Shown here in pieces: positions 1 through 12,274 of a stretch of DNA of 64,000 nucleotides (its first letter is position 1; each line of letters opens with the position of its first letter). Source of the stretch: Otatea glauca (Eukaryota > Streptophyta > Magnoliopsida > Poales > Poaceae); the NCBI GenBank assembly GCA_036346275.1, contig CM070728.1, forward strand, positions 20,794,723 to 20,858,722, in the 5' to 3' direction. The position numbers and the translations under genes were made by a program. The notes beneath the pieces are model-generated. The model was given only the letters and a program-made list of their open reading frames with translations, made no database searches and was not told the DNA's origin.

Positions 1-58
1 AAAGCTCGGCATTCAGAGACTGCAGAAAATTTCCTGTCAGTAACAATGACAAGCTTAC

Positions 59-3000
59 CTTCAAGATTTTGACAGGATAAGCATTTGACCGCAAGGCCCG
101 TAGAATCCTTTCACCAACATAGAGCACCAACGGGACAGAAATGTACATCCATGTCTGAAATCACCAAGAGATCACATGTTATCGTGTTGCAGCGCGCCTA
201 AACTCCACACTGGGGGAACACAATGTTGCTGTTTTCATATGATATTGTTTGAGAAGAAATTTCCACATGGCATTGTTCCAAAGGAGATAAGACAGACAAT
301 ATGCACTAAAACAACAAATCAAACCACTCGGCTTGGCAGCTGTCAGATTCTTTGGTGCTTCTAGAATGCGCAACAGGGACATAAATCGTTTTATCCCCAT
401 GAATATAATAGAGAATTTTAGCTTAATAAACATGTAGGCTTGTCCTGTTGTGCAGGATAGCACCACCTACCAAGTACATCCAGGAGATCGGAGTACTTTC
501 TGACATCTGAGGCTTCTGTATTGAGCAAATGGAATTTATTTATCTACAGTAAAATCCTACATGTTTACCAAACTGGCCTAACTGGCAATTGACTTGTAAC
601 TAGTAAAAGGGTTCTAAACAGCCTTCCCAATGGAAAACTGCATTTCTTGAGCAGAACACATTATGACATCACGGTTCGACTTGCGCCGACGCCAATGCAT
701 CTGCCAGGTGCCAGCCCGACCCCACAGAATCTATGGCTCCGAGCAATTTCGCCTATGAAAAAAGCAATTGCAAATCGCAAAATGATTCAGAAAAAAACGC
801 CCATTCCTCTAGAACGCAAGGTGGTCCTATCCCACGTAGCCGCACAAAAACTCCCCGCTGCATAACGCCCAACAGAAAAGCAGTGAAACTCCGTGCCACG
901 CACTCCGATGATGAATTACATGTGAAGTTTCATTGTCACACGATACAAGTTTTTCTTTCTTTCTTTCCATCTCTGCTCCTCTTTTGCCTTTCACTAGCTA
1001 GACAGGCTCTTTAATCCGATCCGATCCCTAGATGCCATTGCCACCACCTCCAATGATCCCTTTACAACCAAGGCCCCTTGGCCCTGGGCGGCACGGCAAT
1101 AATTGTACGTCTCGCAACCGCACCACATGTGACATGGGATGTTAAGCATTTCACCTCGCATTTCTTAAGTGCGGGTCACTGGTCACACACACACACAGCC
1201 ATTACTAGAGAAAGGAAGGTAACAAGGGAAAACAACACTACTAGGAGTACTACTTAATGTAGAGTTTGGTGAGATGGTAATGGGCACCAAGCCAGCCAAC
1301 CAAAATTAGTGGCATAAGTAAGCGTGGAAAAAGTCTTAAGCCATCCGTCCACATGCCCACATGCATGTCGAAGCAGCCAGAGCCATGGAGGTGACGAGTT
1401 CGTGGCAAATGCGGACGGGGAAGAAAGCAACACCGGCCGGCCGGTCGGTCGGTCGGTCCGTCACGTCGCGGCCGGGGCAGTAGGTGAGCGGGAATATACT
1501 AATCTCGGGGGCCATGTGATCTGGGGTCAAAGCTAATGGCGACTTTGACAATGTGGTACTCCAAACGGGAAGAAAGGAAGGAAAGGTAGCAAGCAGTATA
1601 GTATACTAGTAACAAACGAACAGGAGAAGTCTCCTGCACATTTCATCATTGTAAGCTTAAAGGCTAAGGCAAAGCTCATCGCTTGCAGATTTGGGGTGTC
1701 GCCTGGTCGATCATTATGTGATGTAGTGGTAAAATCATTCTAAATTTGTAGTCCCCCCTCGTGTAAAGTGGGGTAAAGCTGGTAGGCTTCAGCCTTAGGA
1801 TGGCTGATGTTCATTCAGGGATGGATGGGGATTTGTTTTGTGCGGTACTGCTACCGGTGCTCCATTCTGTAAAGCAAGAAGAGGCGTTTACGCCCATTCA
1901 TGCCATTAACAGATCCACTCTATATTGATGATTAGTCTTAGCGATGCCCACCTATTTCAACACCCAAATCCAAATGAAGAACGCCCTGTAAAGTGATCAC
2001 AGCTAGATCCACCAACAAACGTACGTAGGACCATGATCAATGAAACTCTGTTCCATCATCATCCTATATAGGCGCGCAAATAGTACTAGCAGCCCTACAT
2101 TAAAAAAATGATTTAACTTGCTACGGGATTCCTGTAGGAAACCCTAGATGATGTAAACTATTTTCCGTAAAATTCTTGCGAAGTCCCGAACTTACTAGGA
2201 CATGAAGTCATGAACTTACGCTCAATTCTTAACGAAATGGCCTTCACCTTAGCAAGATTTCGAGTGCTCCGGCGATGTAAACATTGCAGGGCTGGCAAGG
2301 CGACCTAGTAGGCCACAGCTGACAGGGATTCATGTCCGGAAGACGGGCCCGGAACTGCTCAACACTTCAACAGCACAGTTCGATCCATTCATGGATCTGG
2401 CGACGTCGAGACGATCAAACAGCTACTACACACGTCAGTACGTACGCTGCACTTAGCTGTGGAGCACATCATCACTAGCCGACGTGTTCCGTGACAACTC
2501 ACAGCAACTACAACCACCATGTCGAATCTGCTATGCCCTGCCTAGCTATGCATTCTCTGAACGCGGCCTATTTATGAGCTTGGCCGGACAAAACGCGACG
2601 CTTTCCTTGACCACCCCGAACAGAGCAGAGCAGGACAGGTCTGGGGCTGGCTGGCAGGCATGGCTCCGGTTTGACCCCGGCGCCACCGACATTAACATCT
2701 GTCCTGTACCCGTACCCATGGCCAGGCCACCGTGCACAGCAGCAGGCATGGAGTACTGTATAGCTCAGCTATTGAGTTCGGAGTTTCAGGCTCATAATTC
2801 TTCTCCTTTCAAAAAATAAAAAGATCTCATAATTTTCTTCCGTCATAGTTTCTTTAAGTATGTTGGATGAGACGAACCAAGACGATTGACTTTGGTTTGA
2901 CAGAGAAACAGGCTCACTGAACCTTCCTCTTTTCTTTTGGCACGATTCCTCTCATGAGCCATGGCAAGATATTTTTTTTTGAGTGAGAGAAAGACACAGA

Positions 3001-6000
3001 GAGAGTGACACGAGCCGTTTCTAGAAGATGGCAACATAAAGCAGCGAAAACCAACTAACGCCCTCGAAAACGGCGTTTCCAAAGAAAGCGTGCGCACGGG
3101 CAGCTATCACCTTTTCCCGACGGACCAAACAGAAAACCGTCGCCCTCGTGAAAGCTGCACGGCGCAACCAACCGTTTACTGACAACTACGAGTATAATCC
3201 CATTAACCTCGTCAAAAGCACCACATGCAAAAATTACTAAGAAAAGGTGTAAAAGCCATGCGACGATCGTACGCACGTACCGTTTTCTCGTACCAGCGGC
3301 GCACGAGGAAGAGGAAGTAGCCGTGCGCGAGGAGGAGCGCGTAGACGATGCCGAGGAGGTGGTGCGAGTACCAGAAGGCGTTGAACCCGGCGAGCCGGTT
3401 GAGCGGGGCCGGCAGCCGCGCCGCCGCCGCGGCGCCCTTCTCTCCCTTGCGGAAAGGGTGCGTCGCCAGCGTGAAGGACACCGTCATCAGCACCACCATC
3501 GCAATGCCCGTCATGCCCTCCACGCCGGAGAGCAGGCCTGCGTAGGTGGGCTTCGTCAGCCCGAACGCGCCGGCCACCAGCCGGTACTCCTCCGGCCCCG
3601 CCGCGATCACCCGCGGGAAGTCGCACGCCAGGTGGTTCCCCGCGTGCAGCGTGATCCCCACCACGATCGCCGTCGCAATCATCTGAAATGTTGAAACAAA
3701 AAGGACAGTTTAATTAGATCTTTGCCTAGTAAAAGTTCTTGAGAAATATTGTGATGTTAATAAAGACGGTGGGTGAATCAAGCAGGAGTACATGGCAGGC
3801 GTGAGTAAAGTGAGAAAAAGTCTCAGGCTACCACATGACAGTGCCCGTTCCAGTTTCCACACAGGATCCAGGAGCAACGGGGCTCCACATGGCCGCCCAA
3901 TCATGGCGCGCCACGTTCACCCTCCCCAACTACGACAGACCGCCTAACAACCCGGTCGCCGCAGTTAACAGACGTAATTACTGCTCCCTTTGCGAACGTC
4001 TCGCTCTGTGACTTTTTACAGTTTTAAGGTTAAACTTCAACCGCTAATTTTACATTAATATATTTATAAAATGTAGTTTGATTAATAGAAATATTTAGAA
4101 AATAAATATTAGTTGAAGATTACGAAGTTTGAAATCAAGTCAACGTAGCCACTCGCTTAATTACCAAAGAAAGAAAAAAGGGGTAATGAGCTGGCATGCC
4201 ACCTCGGACACGAGACGATATTTCCCGAGGTGTACGGTGTACCTTGTGGAACGTGATGTTGTCGTCGAAGGGGACGAAGAAGCGGGCCCAGGAGGAGCGG
4301 AGCCACGTCAGCGTGTTGCGGCAGACGGGGAGGAGGACGAGCGCCATATTGAGCTTCAGCGTCTCGGCGGCGCCCTTGGCCGTGGGCAGGCAGTACCCCA
4401 TCACCCGGAACGCCGCCGTCCGCCGGTACTGCACGAACTTCCACACGAACAGCGCCGCCATCGCCGCGAACCACAGCGCCAGCACCCACGCGCGTCGCCA
4501 GTTCTCCTCCGCGGCCACCCGCACCCGCGCCACCGCCTTCCTGATCACGCCCCGGCCCCACCCGCGCCGCCGCTCCCGCACCCCCGTCTGCTCGACGCCG
4601 CCCCCTCCCCCTCCCGTCCCCACCGTCACTGTCCCGCCGACGCCGCCGAGGTTCTGGCTCCACTGGGCCCCGCTCGCCGTGCTCAGCGGCCGGCTGTAGT
4701 TCATGTAGGTGTCGCGCTGGAGCAGTAGGGCCTCCAGCTGCCACAGCTGGCCATCGATCGCCGCAAAAGGCATCACACGTGTCATCAGCTCAGCTCATCA
4801 CGGCAGAGTGTTGATCAAAATGGACAAGAGCGGTATATACGTAGAGTATACGGCCAAGAATACGTACGCACCTCAATGTAGCCGAGGTTCTCCGGGTCGA
4901 GCTCCTCCATGATTAGCAACGCGTACTCCTCTGCCTGCTCCTTGAGCTTCGCCAGCTTGTTCGCCGACGCGCTCAGCACGATCAGCTGCGTGCGTGTCGC
5001 AAAAAAGATCAAGCAATCCGCTGAAGCGTCAGGTGAAAGTAACAACAGCGATAGTTACCGCACTAATTAATTACGACTAATGGAGAACTGGGTGCCTACA
5101 AGAAGTTTGTAATTCTAGTGGAGAAGTAAAAAAAAAGTACTTTAGGAAAGTGTTTTAAACAAGTCACCTCCTGTACTTCCTCCCTCGTTATCCTCCCGTC
5201 CACGTTGGTGTCCACCCTGAATTTGGGGCCAAGAACGGCAGAAGAAGAAGCATATCAATAATCTGCGAGATTAGCAGTAGTTGCGTGCGTGCGTGCGCAT
5301 CGGAAATCGGGACGGATCGATTGAACGAACGTTACTTGGGATCCGGTGAAAGAAAATTAACGGGGGAGGAGGAGGATTCAGTGGTTCAGTACATGTCGAA
5401 GAAGATCTGGAGCCGCGCGTCGAAGCTCTGGTCGGAGATCTGGAGCCAGAAATCGTAGAGCTCCTCCCTGGTGATCCGCTCCAGGTTCTGCCGCCGCCGC
5501 CGGGCCAGCGCGTCGAAGATGCCCACCGCGAACTCCTTCGAGTCCACCATTCCTGATTTGATCGAGACACGCAGCACGGCGAAGAACGTCGCGATTACTA
5601 GTAGTTTCTTGCGTGTCTAAATAACACCAACAGTGCTAAATGCAATGGTAGCCACTGATGGGAAGCAGTGTGCGACGTGCGCGCGTACCGATGCATTCGC
5701 CGAAGTCCTCGCGGGACAGGAGGCCGTCGCGGGAGAGGGCGTTGAAGCGCTCCTCGACCCGGCGCCAGAGCTCGGCGGCCTCGACGGTGCCCGTGGTGCG
5801 GCTGATGAATCGGAGGCCCTTCAGCGCTCGCTTGGCACCGGCGCGCGACCGGTTCTGGCGCGCCTGGATGCGCCGCCTCTCACGCGCCGCCATTGCCGCC
5901 TCCCGCTGCAGCTCCGCGGGCGTCGGCTGGCGCGGCGAGGGCGACGGTGACGGCGACCGCAGCCACGCGAACTTCTTGCGTATCTTCGACGACGTCGACG

Positions 6001-6349
6001 AGCACCGGCTCAGGCTCCGGGTGCCCCCCTCCGGCGTGTGCCCCCCGCCGGACGGCGCTGTGCCGTAGAGCGCGGCGCTGGTGGGCGTGACGCTGCGCAC
6101 CACCATGGATTCCTCGTCGAGCTCCAGCATGACCTCGACCAGGTCCCCCTGGTCGGCGAGGAAAGCCGGCAGCATGCCGCCACCCACGCCGCTCCCGGCC
6201 GCCGCGGCAAAGAATTCCTCCCCATAGGCGGTGGTGAAGGACTCGTTGTCGGAGGCGTCGGTGCTGGTCGTCTGGTCGTCGGCGAGGTAGTCCGCGATGC
6301 GCCGGTGGCCGCTGCGCCGCGCGTTGCTCCCGCGCGACGGCGTCCACAT
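59..6349 (-). CDS. RBOHE: Respiratory burst oxidase homolog (NADPH oxidase), RBOHE-like, 5' part; runs off left edge
   Basis: Plant NADPH oxidase of the plasma membrane; the family moves electrons from NADPH through FAD and two hemes to O2, making apoplastic superoxide. Seven exons (minus strand): 6349-5689, 5552-5393, 5216-5168, 4985-4872, 4746-4243, 3682-3281 and 154-59. All have GT/AG borders and continuous phase, giving 662 codons. In order: acidic N-terminus with a GGMLPAFLADQ stretch; conserved block ending FGECIGMVDSKEF (about 214-226); a canonical EF-hand loop DTNVDGRITREE (276-287); a degenerate second EF-hand at 320-331 ending in Gln; a Gly-rich insert (about 362-378); a first membrane helix (about 414-432); heme-region motifs HAGNHLACDFPR (His509/513) and YSHHLLGIVYALLLAHG (His603/604/616); then TWMYISVPLVLYVGERIL. 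The FAD and NADPH-binding lobes lie left of base 59. The start is the ATG at 6349; the frame stays open upstream, but family resemblance begins here. Similarity is closest to AtRbohE as I remember it. Subfamily assignment is less certain than family. Confidence 0.95.
155..3280 (-). other. 3.1-kb intron of the RBOH gene
   Basis: The donor is GTACGTGCG just after the ACG codon at 3283-3281; the acceptor CAG is at 157-155. Splicing is phase 0 and joins ...RRWYEKT to TWMYISV..., contiguous in the family. The intron is much longer than the others in this gene (about 130-560 bp). Open frames inside it resemble nothing I recognise. It holds a CGGT/CCGG-rich stretch near 1430-1475 and A/T-rich tracts, but no element with clear termini. 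Confidence 0.85.
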
Positions 6350-7535
6350 GGCGCCACGGGAGGAAGAAGAAGAAGAAAGAAAGCTTCGGCTTCGGCTTCG
6401 GCGGGGAGGCAATGGTGGTTGCGTTCTTTTATTAAGATACACGTAATGCTCGTTATCCCGTGGGCTGCCTACGCCTAGGCTCGCGCCGGGCGGTGACGCG
6501 GTGATTCCCTCCTCTCTCCTCTTTTTTCTTCCTCTTCGCGCTCGCGGTGCGGTGCTCTGTTGTTGCGTTCCGCCTCGCCACGCCTCGGCTTGCTTAGCTT
6601 TTGGCCGCTTGGAACGGAACGCCTTTTCCTTCCTCCCGCTGCTCTGCTCTGCCGATCGGCTGGGCGCCCCCGAAAACGAGCTGCGCACGCCACGACTTCA
6701 GCGCGCGCGCGGTGGGTGCTCGGCGGGTCGGGTCGGGATGCGGTCGGTGTAGAAAACCTTAGACTCTTCCAAATGAGGTGGACTGCGCGCCACTGCGGCA
6801 AGCGACTGTCCTCTGTACCGGGGTTAAAATAGGAGAGTCAAGCGACCGTTCGTTTGGAGCGACGACTGTGGTTGGGCTTTCGAATACCAGGAACGTTTCG
6901 ACATGAACGCGGTATATATTTTCCTTACGAGAGACTTCACCTTTAACCTCCCTGCTGCCCTGCATGCAATGGCAGCTTGGTAAGCATGCTGAACGACGGT
7001 GGCCGGGGTGACGAGCATAGAGTTGGTAAGTTCGACTGACGTAGGCTTCTCTTAAAAAAATTATGCCGATACTGGCTTGCGTTGTTAGGAGTGGATCGAC
7101 TTCCGGGGTCCCAGGCCGAACCAAGTTAAGGTTGAGCTTGCTGCTCTTTTATAAGCGCGGGTCAACTGTCGGAGCTGGAAGGTGACGACATTTGTTTTGT
7201 TCTCCTTTCAAGAGTTTGCTTTTTTACATGGCTGTTCTTACGTACGTTTTTGGAAGCGGATCCTATTATCACATCACGACTGTTCTATTAGTATCATGTG
7301 AAGAAAAGAAACCCATGTTTTATTACTTTACATCTGGAATTGTATTAATTACTAGTTGGCATGACATATGGCTGGGGATCGATAATGTGATACGCTGGCA
7401 TTTTGCCCGTGATTTAACGGCACTAAGAAGTATTTTTCTTCTTATTTGGTAGTAACTTACAGTTACTACATCTAGTGTACCAATTTACTGTAATAATGTT
7501 AGGTGAACTAACCTAAGGGCTGAAGCTGCCTATTG
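6350..7535. other. RBOH upstream region, no gene seen
   Basis: Sequence upstream of the minus-strand RBOH start. The first 400 bp are GC-rich and carry short GAA and GGCTTC-type repeats (6360-6405), as is usual for a grass 5' UTR or promoter. A TATA-like string (minus strand, near 6911-6922) lies about 560 bp above the ATG; I could not tie it to a start site. No convincing coding exon was seen. Confidence 0.4.
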
Positions 7536-7660
7536 TGATGGGTAGATCAGTGGCCTAGTCATCAGGCAGGCTTCGTTGGGCTTGAGCCCACCCTATGCCG
7601 ACGTCGGTAACCTTGCATGAGGTATTTTTATTATATTTCTTTCTTTCTTTTATTTCTCTT
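7536..7660 (+). repeat. Possible degenerate tRNA-derived SINE
   Basis: A short segment has an A-box-like AGTGGCCTAGTCATCAGG and, about 20 bp on, a B-box-like GGGCTTGAGCCCACC. It ends in a T-rich tail (7621-7655). This order fits grass tRNA-derived SINEs. No TSD could be set and the match is weak. Just downstream (about 7670-7750) lies an imperfect tandem duplication with a period near 38 bp. Confidence 0.25.
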
Positions 7661-7886
7661 CGATTCATGTATGAATTTGGATTGTACAAGACTATGTTTG
7701 CTATATTTATATATGAATTTATATTGTACAAGACTATATTTGCTATGTTTGTCTCAATTTTACTCAATTTGCTTCCGTTTTCAGTAAAAAAAAATAGCTT
7801 GTTCTTTTCAAGCTCTCTTTTTATTTTCATCCTGGCTTTGTACCGTGGCTTTTGGCGCAGGCTCAACAACCCTCAGGAGTTAGTCT

Positions 7887-8097
7887 TGTTAGAAATGAGG
7901 CCCAAGTGGCCTATTTATCTCAAATGCCAAAGCTACAAATAATAGTACCATATTGCTAGTTGAGAGGGGAGAATACCAATTTAAAAGGGAGAGCTCCCAC
8001 CATATCTTGTAATGAGGCATATGGAGGGTGAGGAGCTGGCTAAAGTCACACGCACGCACGCTTGCCAGATTTTTTGAGTCCGCGTGTTTTTCCAGCG
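7887..8097 (+). repeat. Partial first LTR of the three-LTR Copia element
   Basis: About 210 bp matching the start of LTR2 and LTR3, from TGTTAGAAATGAGG to the CGCGTGTTTTTCC region. It then jumps directly into sequence homologous to the RNase H region of the internal domain (compare 8110 onward with 13468 onward). The left side carries the TSD AGTCT. The breakpoint is good to about 10 bp. Confidence 0.85.
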
Positions 8098-9049
8098 TCT
8101 TTGCAGCTTTCATGGAGGTCTTGCAAGCAGACCATATTGACGAGGTCAACCATAGAAGCTGAACTCGTAGCACTAGACACGACCATTGTTGAGGTGAATG
8201 GCTTAGAGAGCTCTTGTTGGACTTGCCATTGGTTGAGAAACCAATACCGCGATCTTAATGTCTTTGCGATAACCAAGCGGTGTTGACTAAGGTTATGAGT
8301 ACTAAGGATAACATGAAGTCCTCCGGACATGTGAAGCGTAGGCTTAAAGCTGTCGAGAAAATTGAGAAACTCGAGTTATTCTTTGTGAATTATATTCGAT
8401 CGAGAAAAATCGCGAGATCCTTTTACAAAAGGACTTGCAAAGCGATTTCCATTGCGTCTATGGACATGGGCATGAGGCCGTTTGAGTTACACCACAGCGG
8501 TAACCCTTATCTTCCCGATCGGAGATCCCGTGAATTAGATAATGGGAAAAACAAGTTGATGTTGTAACAAGAGAGTACATATTATTAAATTTGTACCTGT
8601 GTCCAAATAGACAAAGTACTCTCGACTGTATGGAAGGTTGGCTTAAAGCCTTAATGTATTCTAGTGTCAAAGGAAAAATGTATTGGCCTACAGGATACCT
8701 AAAATGAATACACCTACTTGAGCCTAACTGTGAGGTCGCAGTTCACGAGAAAGGGGCATTCTCTAGAAAGCTCATGAGAAGATTAGGGAGCATGACCATT
8801 TAACGCTCCGTTGAGGTGAAGTTCTTTGGCAGCCTAGTATCAGTTAAGATTTCGGGTGAAATCAAACCACACAAAGCTATGAATTCAAGGCTTAGTCCAT
8901 TCATTAGCTGTGGGAGGATGGATCACGTTACTCTAGGTGAAAGTTCAACCCGTATGGGACTTACACCAAAACACTGATATATTAAACGAAGATTCAGCAC
9001 AGTGATCAAATTTTTTGAGCCTTTGTCAACTTCGGCATTGGTGGGGGAT
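8098..9049 (+). pseudogene. 3' fragment of Copia internal region (RNase H end to polypurine tract)
   Basis: Nearly identical to 13460-14408 apart from small indels. It starts in the end of RNase H (the SWRSCKQTILTRST region) and runs through the non-coding 3' part to the purine tract just before LTR2. It is what remains of the first of two tandem internal regions. Confidence 0.85.
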
Positions 9050-9930
9050 TGTTAGAAATGAGGCCCAAGTGGCCCATTTATCTCTAATGCCAAAGCTACA
9101 AATAATAGTACCATATTGCTAGTTGAGAGGAGAATACCAATTTAAAGGAGAGCTCCCACCATATCTTGTAATGAGGCATATGGAGGTGAGGAGTGGCTAA
9201 AGTCACTGCCTTGCATGCTGCAGTATTTCGTGAATTACCGCGTGTTTTTCCCGCGTGACTTGTGACTTGCGACGTCGCGAGTCGCCGTGCCGTGGATTAA
9301 ATTCCTGGTACGTTTAAACCCTTTTTAAATTTTCGGTTTCTCTCTATTATTAGTGAATTGATTGGGTCATTTATCGAGAATTGAAACAGCCATGATAATG
9401 GCGTCGATTTCTAATAAAGCTGTCAATTGAATGACCTGCGATTACTAGCATTTAATGGTGACCGTTACTGGTGTGAGGCTATAAAATCTGGAGACGTCCA
9501 GACAGATAGTGCGGTTGATTTTTGGCTCTGATACTCGTGTTCATCCACGGTGATCTGTGTTGCGTTTTTGTCTTGCACTTGTTCTTCACCGACCTTCCTC
9601 TTGGCGTGCCGCGAGGCAAGGAGAGCGGGATCTCGAACCGTTGCGAGAGAGAACACGCACGGGCGGCAATAAGGTTTCGGGGCAGAATGGCTGCGACCGC
9701 TCGAGCTCTTCATCTTGCGATCCACGACGTCGACTACTTCTCTACTACGGTCGCTCGCTACGCTTCCTTTTCCTCATCAAGCCTATCGTAAGAATTTTCC
9801 TATTCTTCCTCCGTGGATCGATCTATTTTACGTAAATATGTGGTGTCTTTTACCTTACGTTGTGTTTAATCTTTTAGAAATTAGCTTAATTTTCAAATCT
9901 AAAACACAAATAATACCTAGTTGCTTAACA
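9050..9930 (+). repeat. Second LTR (5' LTR of the full internal region)
   Basis: 881 bp, TGTTAGAAATG...TTGCTTAACA, with TGTTA/TAACA terminal inverted bases. A TATAAAA motif at 9480-9486, about two thirds of the way through the LTR, is a plausible LTR promoter. It differs from LTR3 by scattered substitutions and many 1-3 base indels. Confidence 0.9.
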
Positions 9931-9975
9931 ATCCAGAAACCTTATTGTTATTATTTGTGTGATTGTGATTCAGCA

Positions 9976-10782
9976 ATGGCTGGTGCAAGTGATGCTATGA
10001 AACCTGAGAGGTTCAATGGTGAGAACTTAGTAGGTGGCGACTAGAGCCAAGTTTTGGCTCATGTCTCTGGTATGTGGTGGGTGATTTTCCTCAATACCCG
10101 CTACGGATGAGGAAAATACGCAGTTTGAGAATGCGAATAACACCGCATTGGGCTGCATTCGACCATCTTGGCGGATCGGTTATATGATGTGTATATGAGT
10201 TACACATCCGCCATCGAGTTGTGGTTGGCTCTTGAACAAAAATATGCGTAAGTCGAGGTGGTCATTGGTTGTATACGTCACGAGCAATTATTCGATTTTG
10301 CCATGGATGAGTCTAAATCGATTGTTGCTCAAGCGCATGAGTTCCACTACTAGTGGGCGAGATTGCACATTTGGGATGTGCTTTACACGCAAAATTTGTG
10401 GCATGGGCATTGTGGCTAAACTTCCCCATCTTGGAGGAATTTTGCCACGGTCTAAAACACAAGAGGAAGAGATTTCTATCGAAGATCTCATTGCTGCCCT
10501 CGACGTGGAAGAAAAAGCCGGAGCCAAAGATGCGCCAAAAAGTTCTTCTCAGGAACCAAACAACGCAAATGTGATTGAGAAGAAGGGTGGCAACAACAAC
10601 AAAGGCTTGAAACCAAACAAAAATACTAGCTTCAAGAAGAAGAAGTTTGAGCAGAAAGATATGAAGAGCATTACCTGTTTTGTGTGCGGAAAAAATGGTC
10701 ACATGGCTAAAGACTGTCGTTTCCGCAAGAACAGGCCAAATGAGCAAGGCAAGAAAACTGCAAACGTGACCATAAGTGAGGG
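9976..10782 (+). pseudogene. Copia gag remnant with zinc knuckle
   Basis: The frame opens MAGASDAMKPERFNGENL, is broken by stops and frameshifts near 10040-10440, and recovers into a lysine-rich stretch followed by a CCHC zinc knuckle, CFVCGKNGHMAKDC, at about 10678-10719. Such knuckles bind RNA in the gag particle. The continuous frame from about 10440 runs on into the protease and integrase. Non-functional as read. Confidence 0.8.
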
Positions 10783-11743
10783 AACTACTTCAGGAGGGTA
10801 TGGTAATTCTGCTGTTGTTTTTTCAGCATGTCAATCCACTGATTGGTGGGTTGATACGGGTGCAAATGTTCACGTATGTTCGACATATCTCTATTTTCTT
10901 CTTACCAGCGCGAGGGCTTCCTCCGTCCTAATGGGAACGGGTCGCATGCTTTTGTTCTTGGTGTTGGCACGGTGGATCCGAGGCTTACTTGGGAAGATTG
11001 TCCACTTAAAGAACGTGCAGCATGCGCCAACAATAAATAAGAACCTTGTCAGTGGTTCCCTATTATGTCGAGATGGCTATAAGCTAGTATTCGAGTCTAA
11101 TAAAGTTGTAATGTCCAAGTTTGGAAACTTTATTGGAAAAGGTTATGAAAGCGGAGGCCTGTTTCGCTTAAGTGTACTAGAGCCTTGTTTAAATTTAAAT
11201 GTTGCTACTCAAGTTAATAATTGTGAATCCAATGTTTGGCATTCTCGTTTATGTCATATTGGTTATGATACCATTGCTCGAATGTCCAGATTACAATTAA
11301 TTCCAAAATATGATATTGTCAAAGGATCAAAGTGCCATTCTTGTGTGCAAGCAAAGCAACCAAGAAAACCCTTTAAGGGATTAGAGGAAGAAAAGAACTT
11401 GGCACCACTAGATCTTGTCCATTCTGACCTGTGTGAGATGAATGGATTGTTGACAAAAGGAGGCAAAAGATATTTTCTAACTTTTATAGATGATGCAACT
11501 CGTTATTGTTATGTGTATTTGTTGAAAACAAAGGATGAAGCTTTAAACTACTTCAAAATTTATAAGGTCGAGGTTGAGAACCAACTAGAAAAGAAAATTA
11601 AGCGACTAAGGTCCGATCGTGGAGGAGAGTATATCTCTCATGAATTCTCCCGATTACATTACGAGCATGGTATAATCCATGAAGTTACACCACCATATTC
11701 TCCCCAATCAAATGGGGTAGTGAGAGGAAAAACCGAACACTAA
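10783..11743 (+). pseudogene. Copia protease and integrase, broken at the catalytic Glu region
   Basis: The protease active-site motif WVDTGANVHVCS lies near 10849-10884. The integrase has the HHCC-type start (WHSRLCHIGYD near 11238, then CHSCVQAKQ near 11335) and two acidic catalytic blocks (DLVHSDLCE and RSDRGGEY). The frame ends at 11743, just after PPYSPQSNGV, where a small deletion shifts it off the expected third catalytic residue. The next 500 bp are degenerate and carry several more frameshifts. Confidence 0.85.
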
Positions 11744-12274
11744 CAGACTTGGTGAATGCCATGTTGGAGAGTCTTGGTATGCCTAAAATGTGGTGGGGAA
11801 GCTATATTAACGGCAAATTTTGTCCTAAGCAGAGTAATCACTAAAAGGTGTGAGATTACTCCGTATGAGGATGGAAAGGAGAAAACCTAATGTTAATTTT
11901 CTGCGAACTTGGGGTGTTTGGCAAAAGTCAATATACCATTGCGAAAAGAGAAAGCTTGGACCTAAAGCGATCGATTGTATTTTTCTAGGATATGCACATA
12001 ACAAAGACGGCCTATAGATTTTTAGTAGTAAAATCGAAACTCCCGAGATTATTTCTAATACAATAATGGAGTCAGAGATGCTTCATTTTTGAGGATTTTT
12101 ATCCTATGAGAGCAGGAAGGACTTCAATAATCGAAAAATCAAACCGATAATAATAATAATATTGAACCTACCACTATTTACGAACCAATAAGTGATACAC
12201 TACCAAGAGAAGATAATTCGAGGAGGATAACAATTTAGTCGCAGAGGCTCCTCGTAGGAGCAAGAGACAAAGGG

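Noticed and set aside
5636..6688. 350-codon minus-strand open frame as the RBOH first exon start
   Set aside because: The frame is open upstream of 6349 only because the DNA is GC-rich. The upstream residues are low-complexity and unlike RBOH N-termini, so the ATG at 6349 was preferred.
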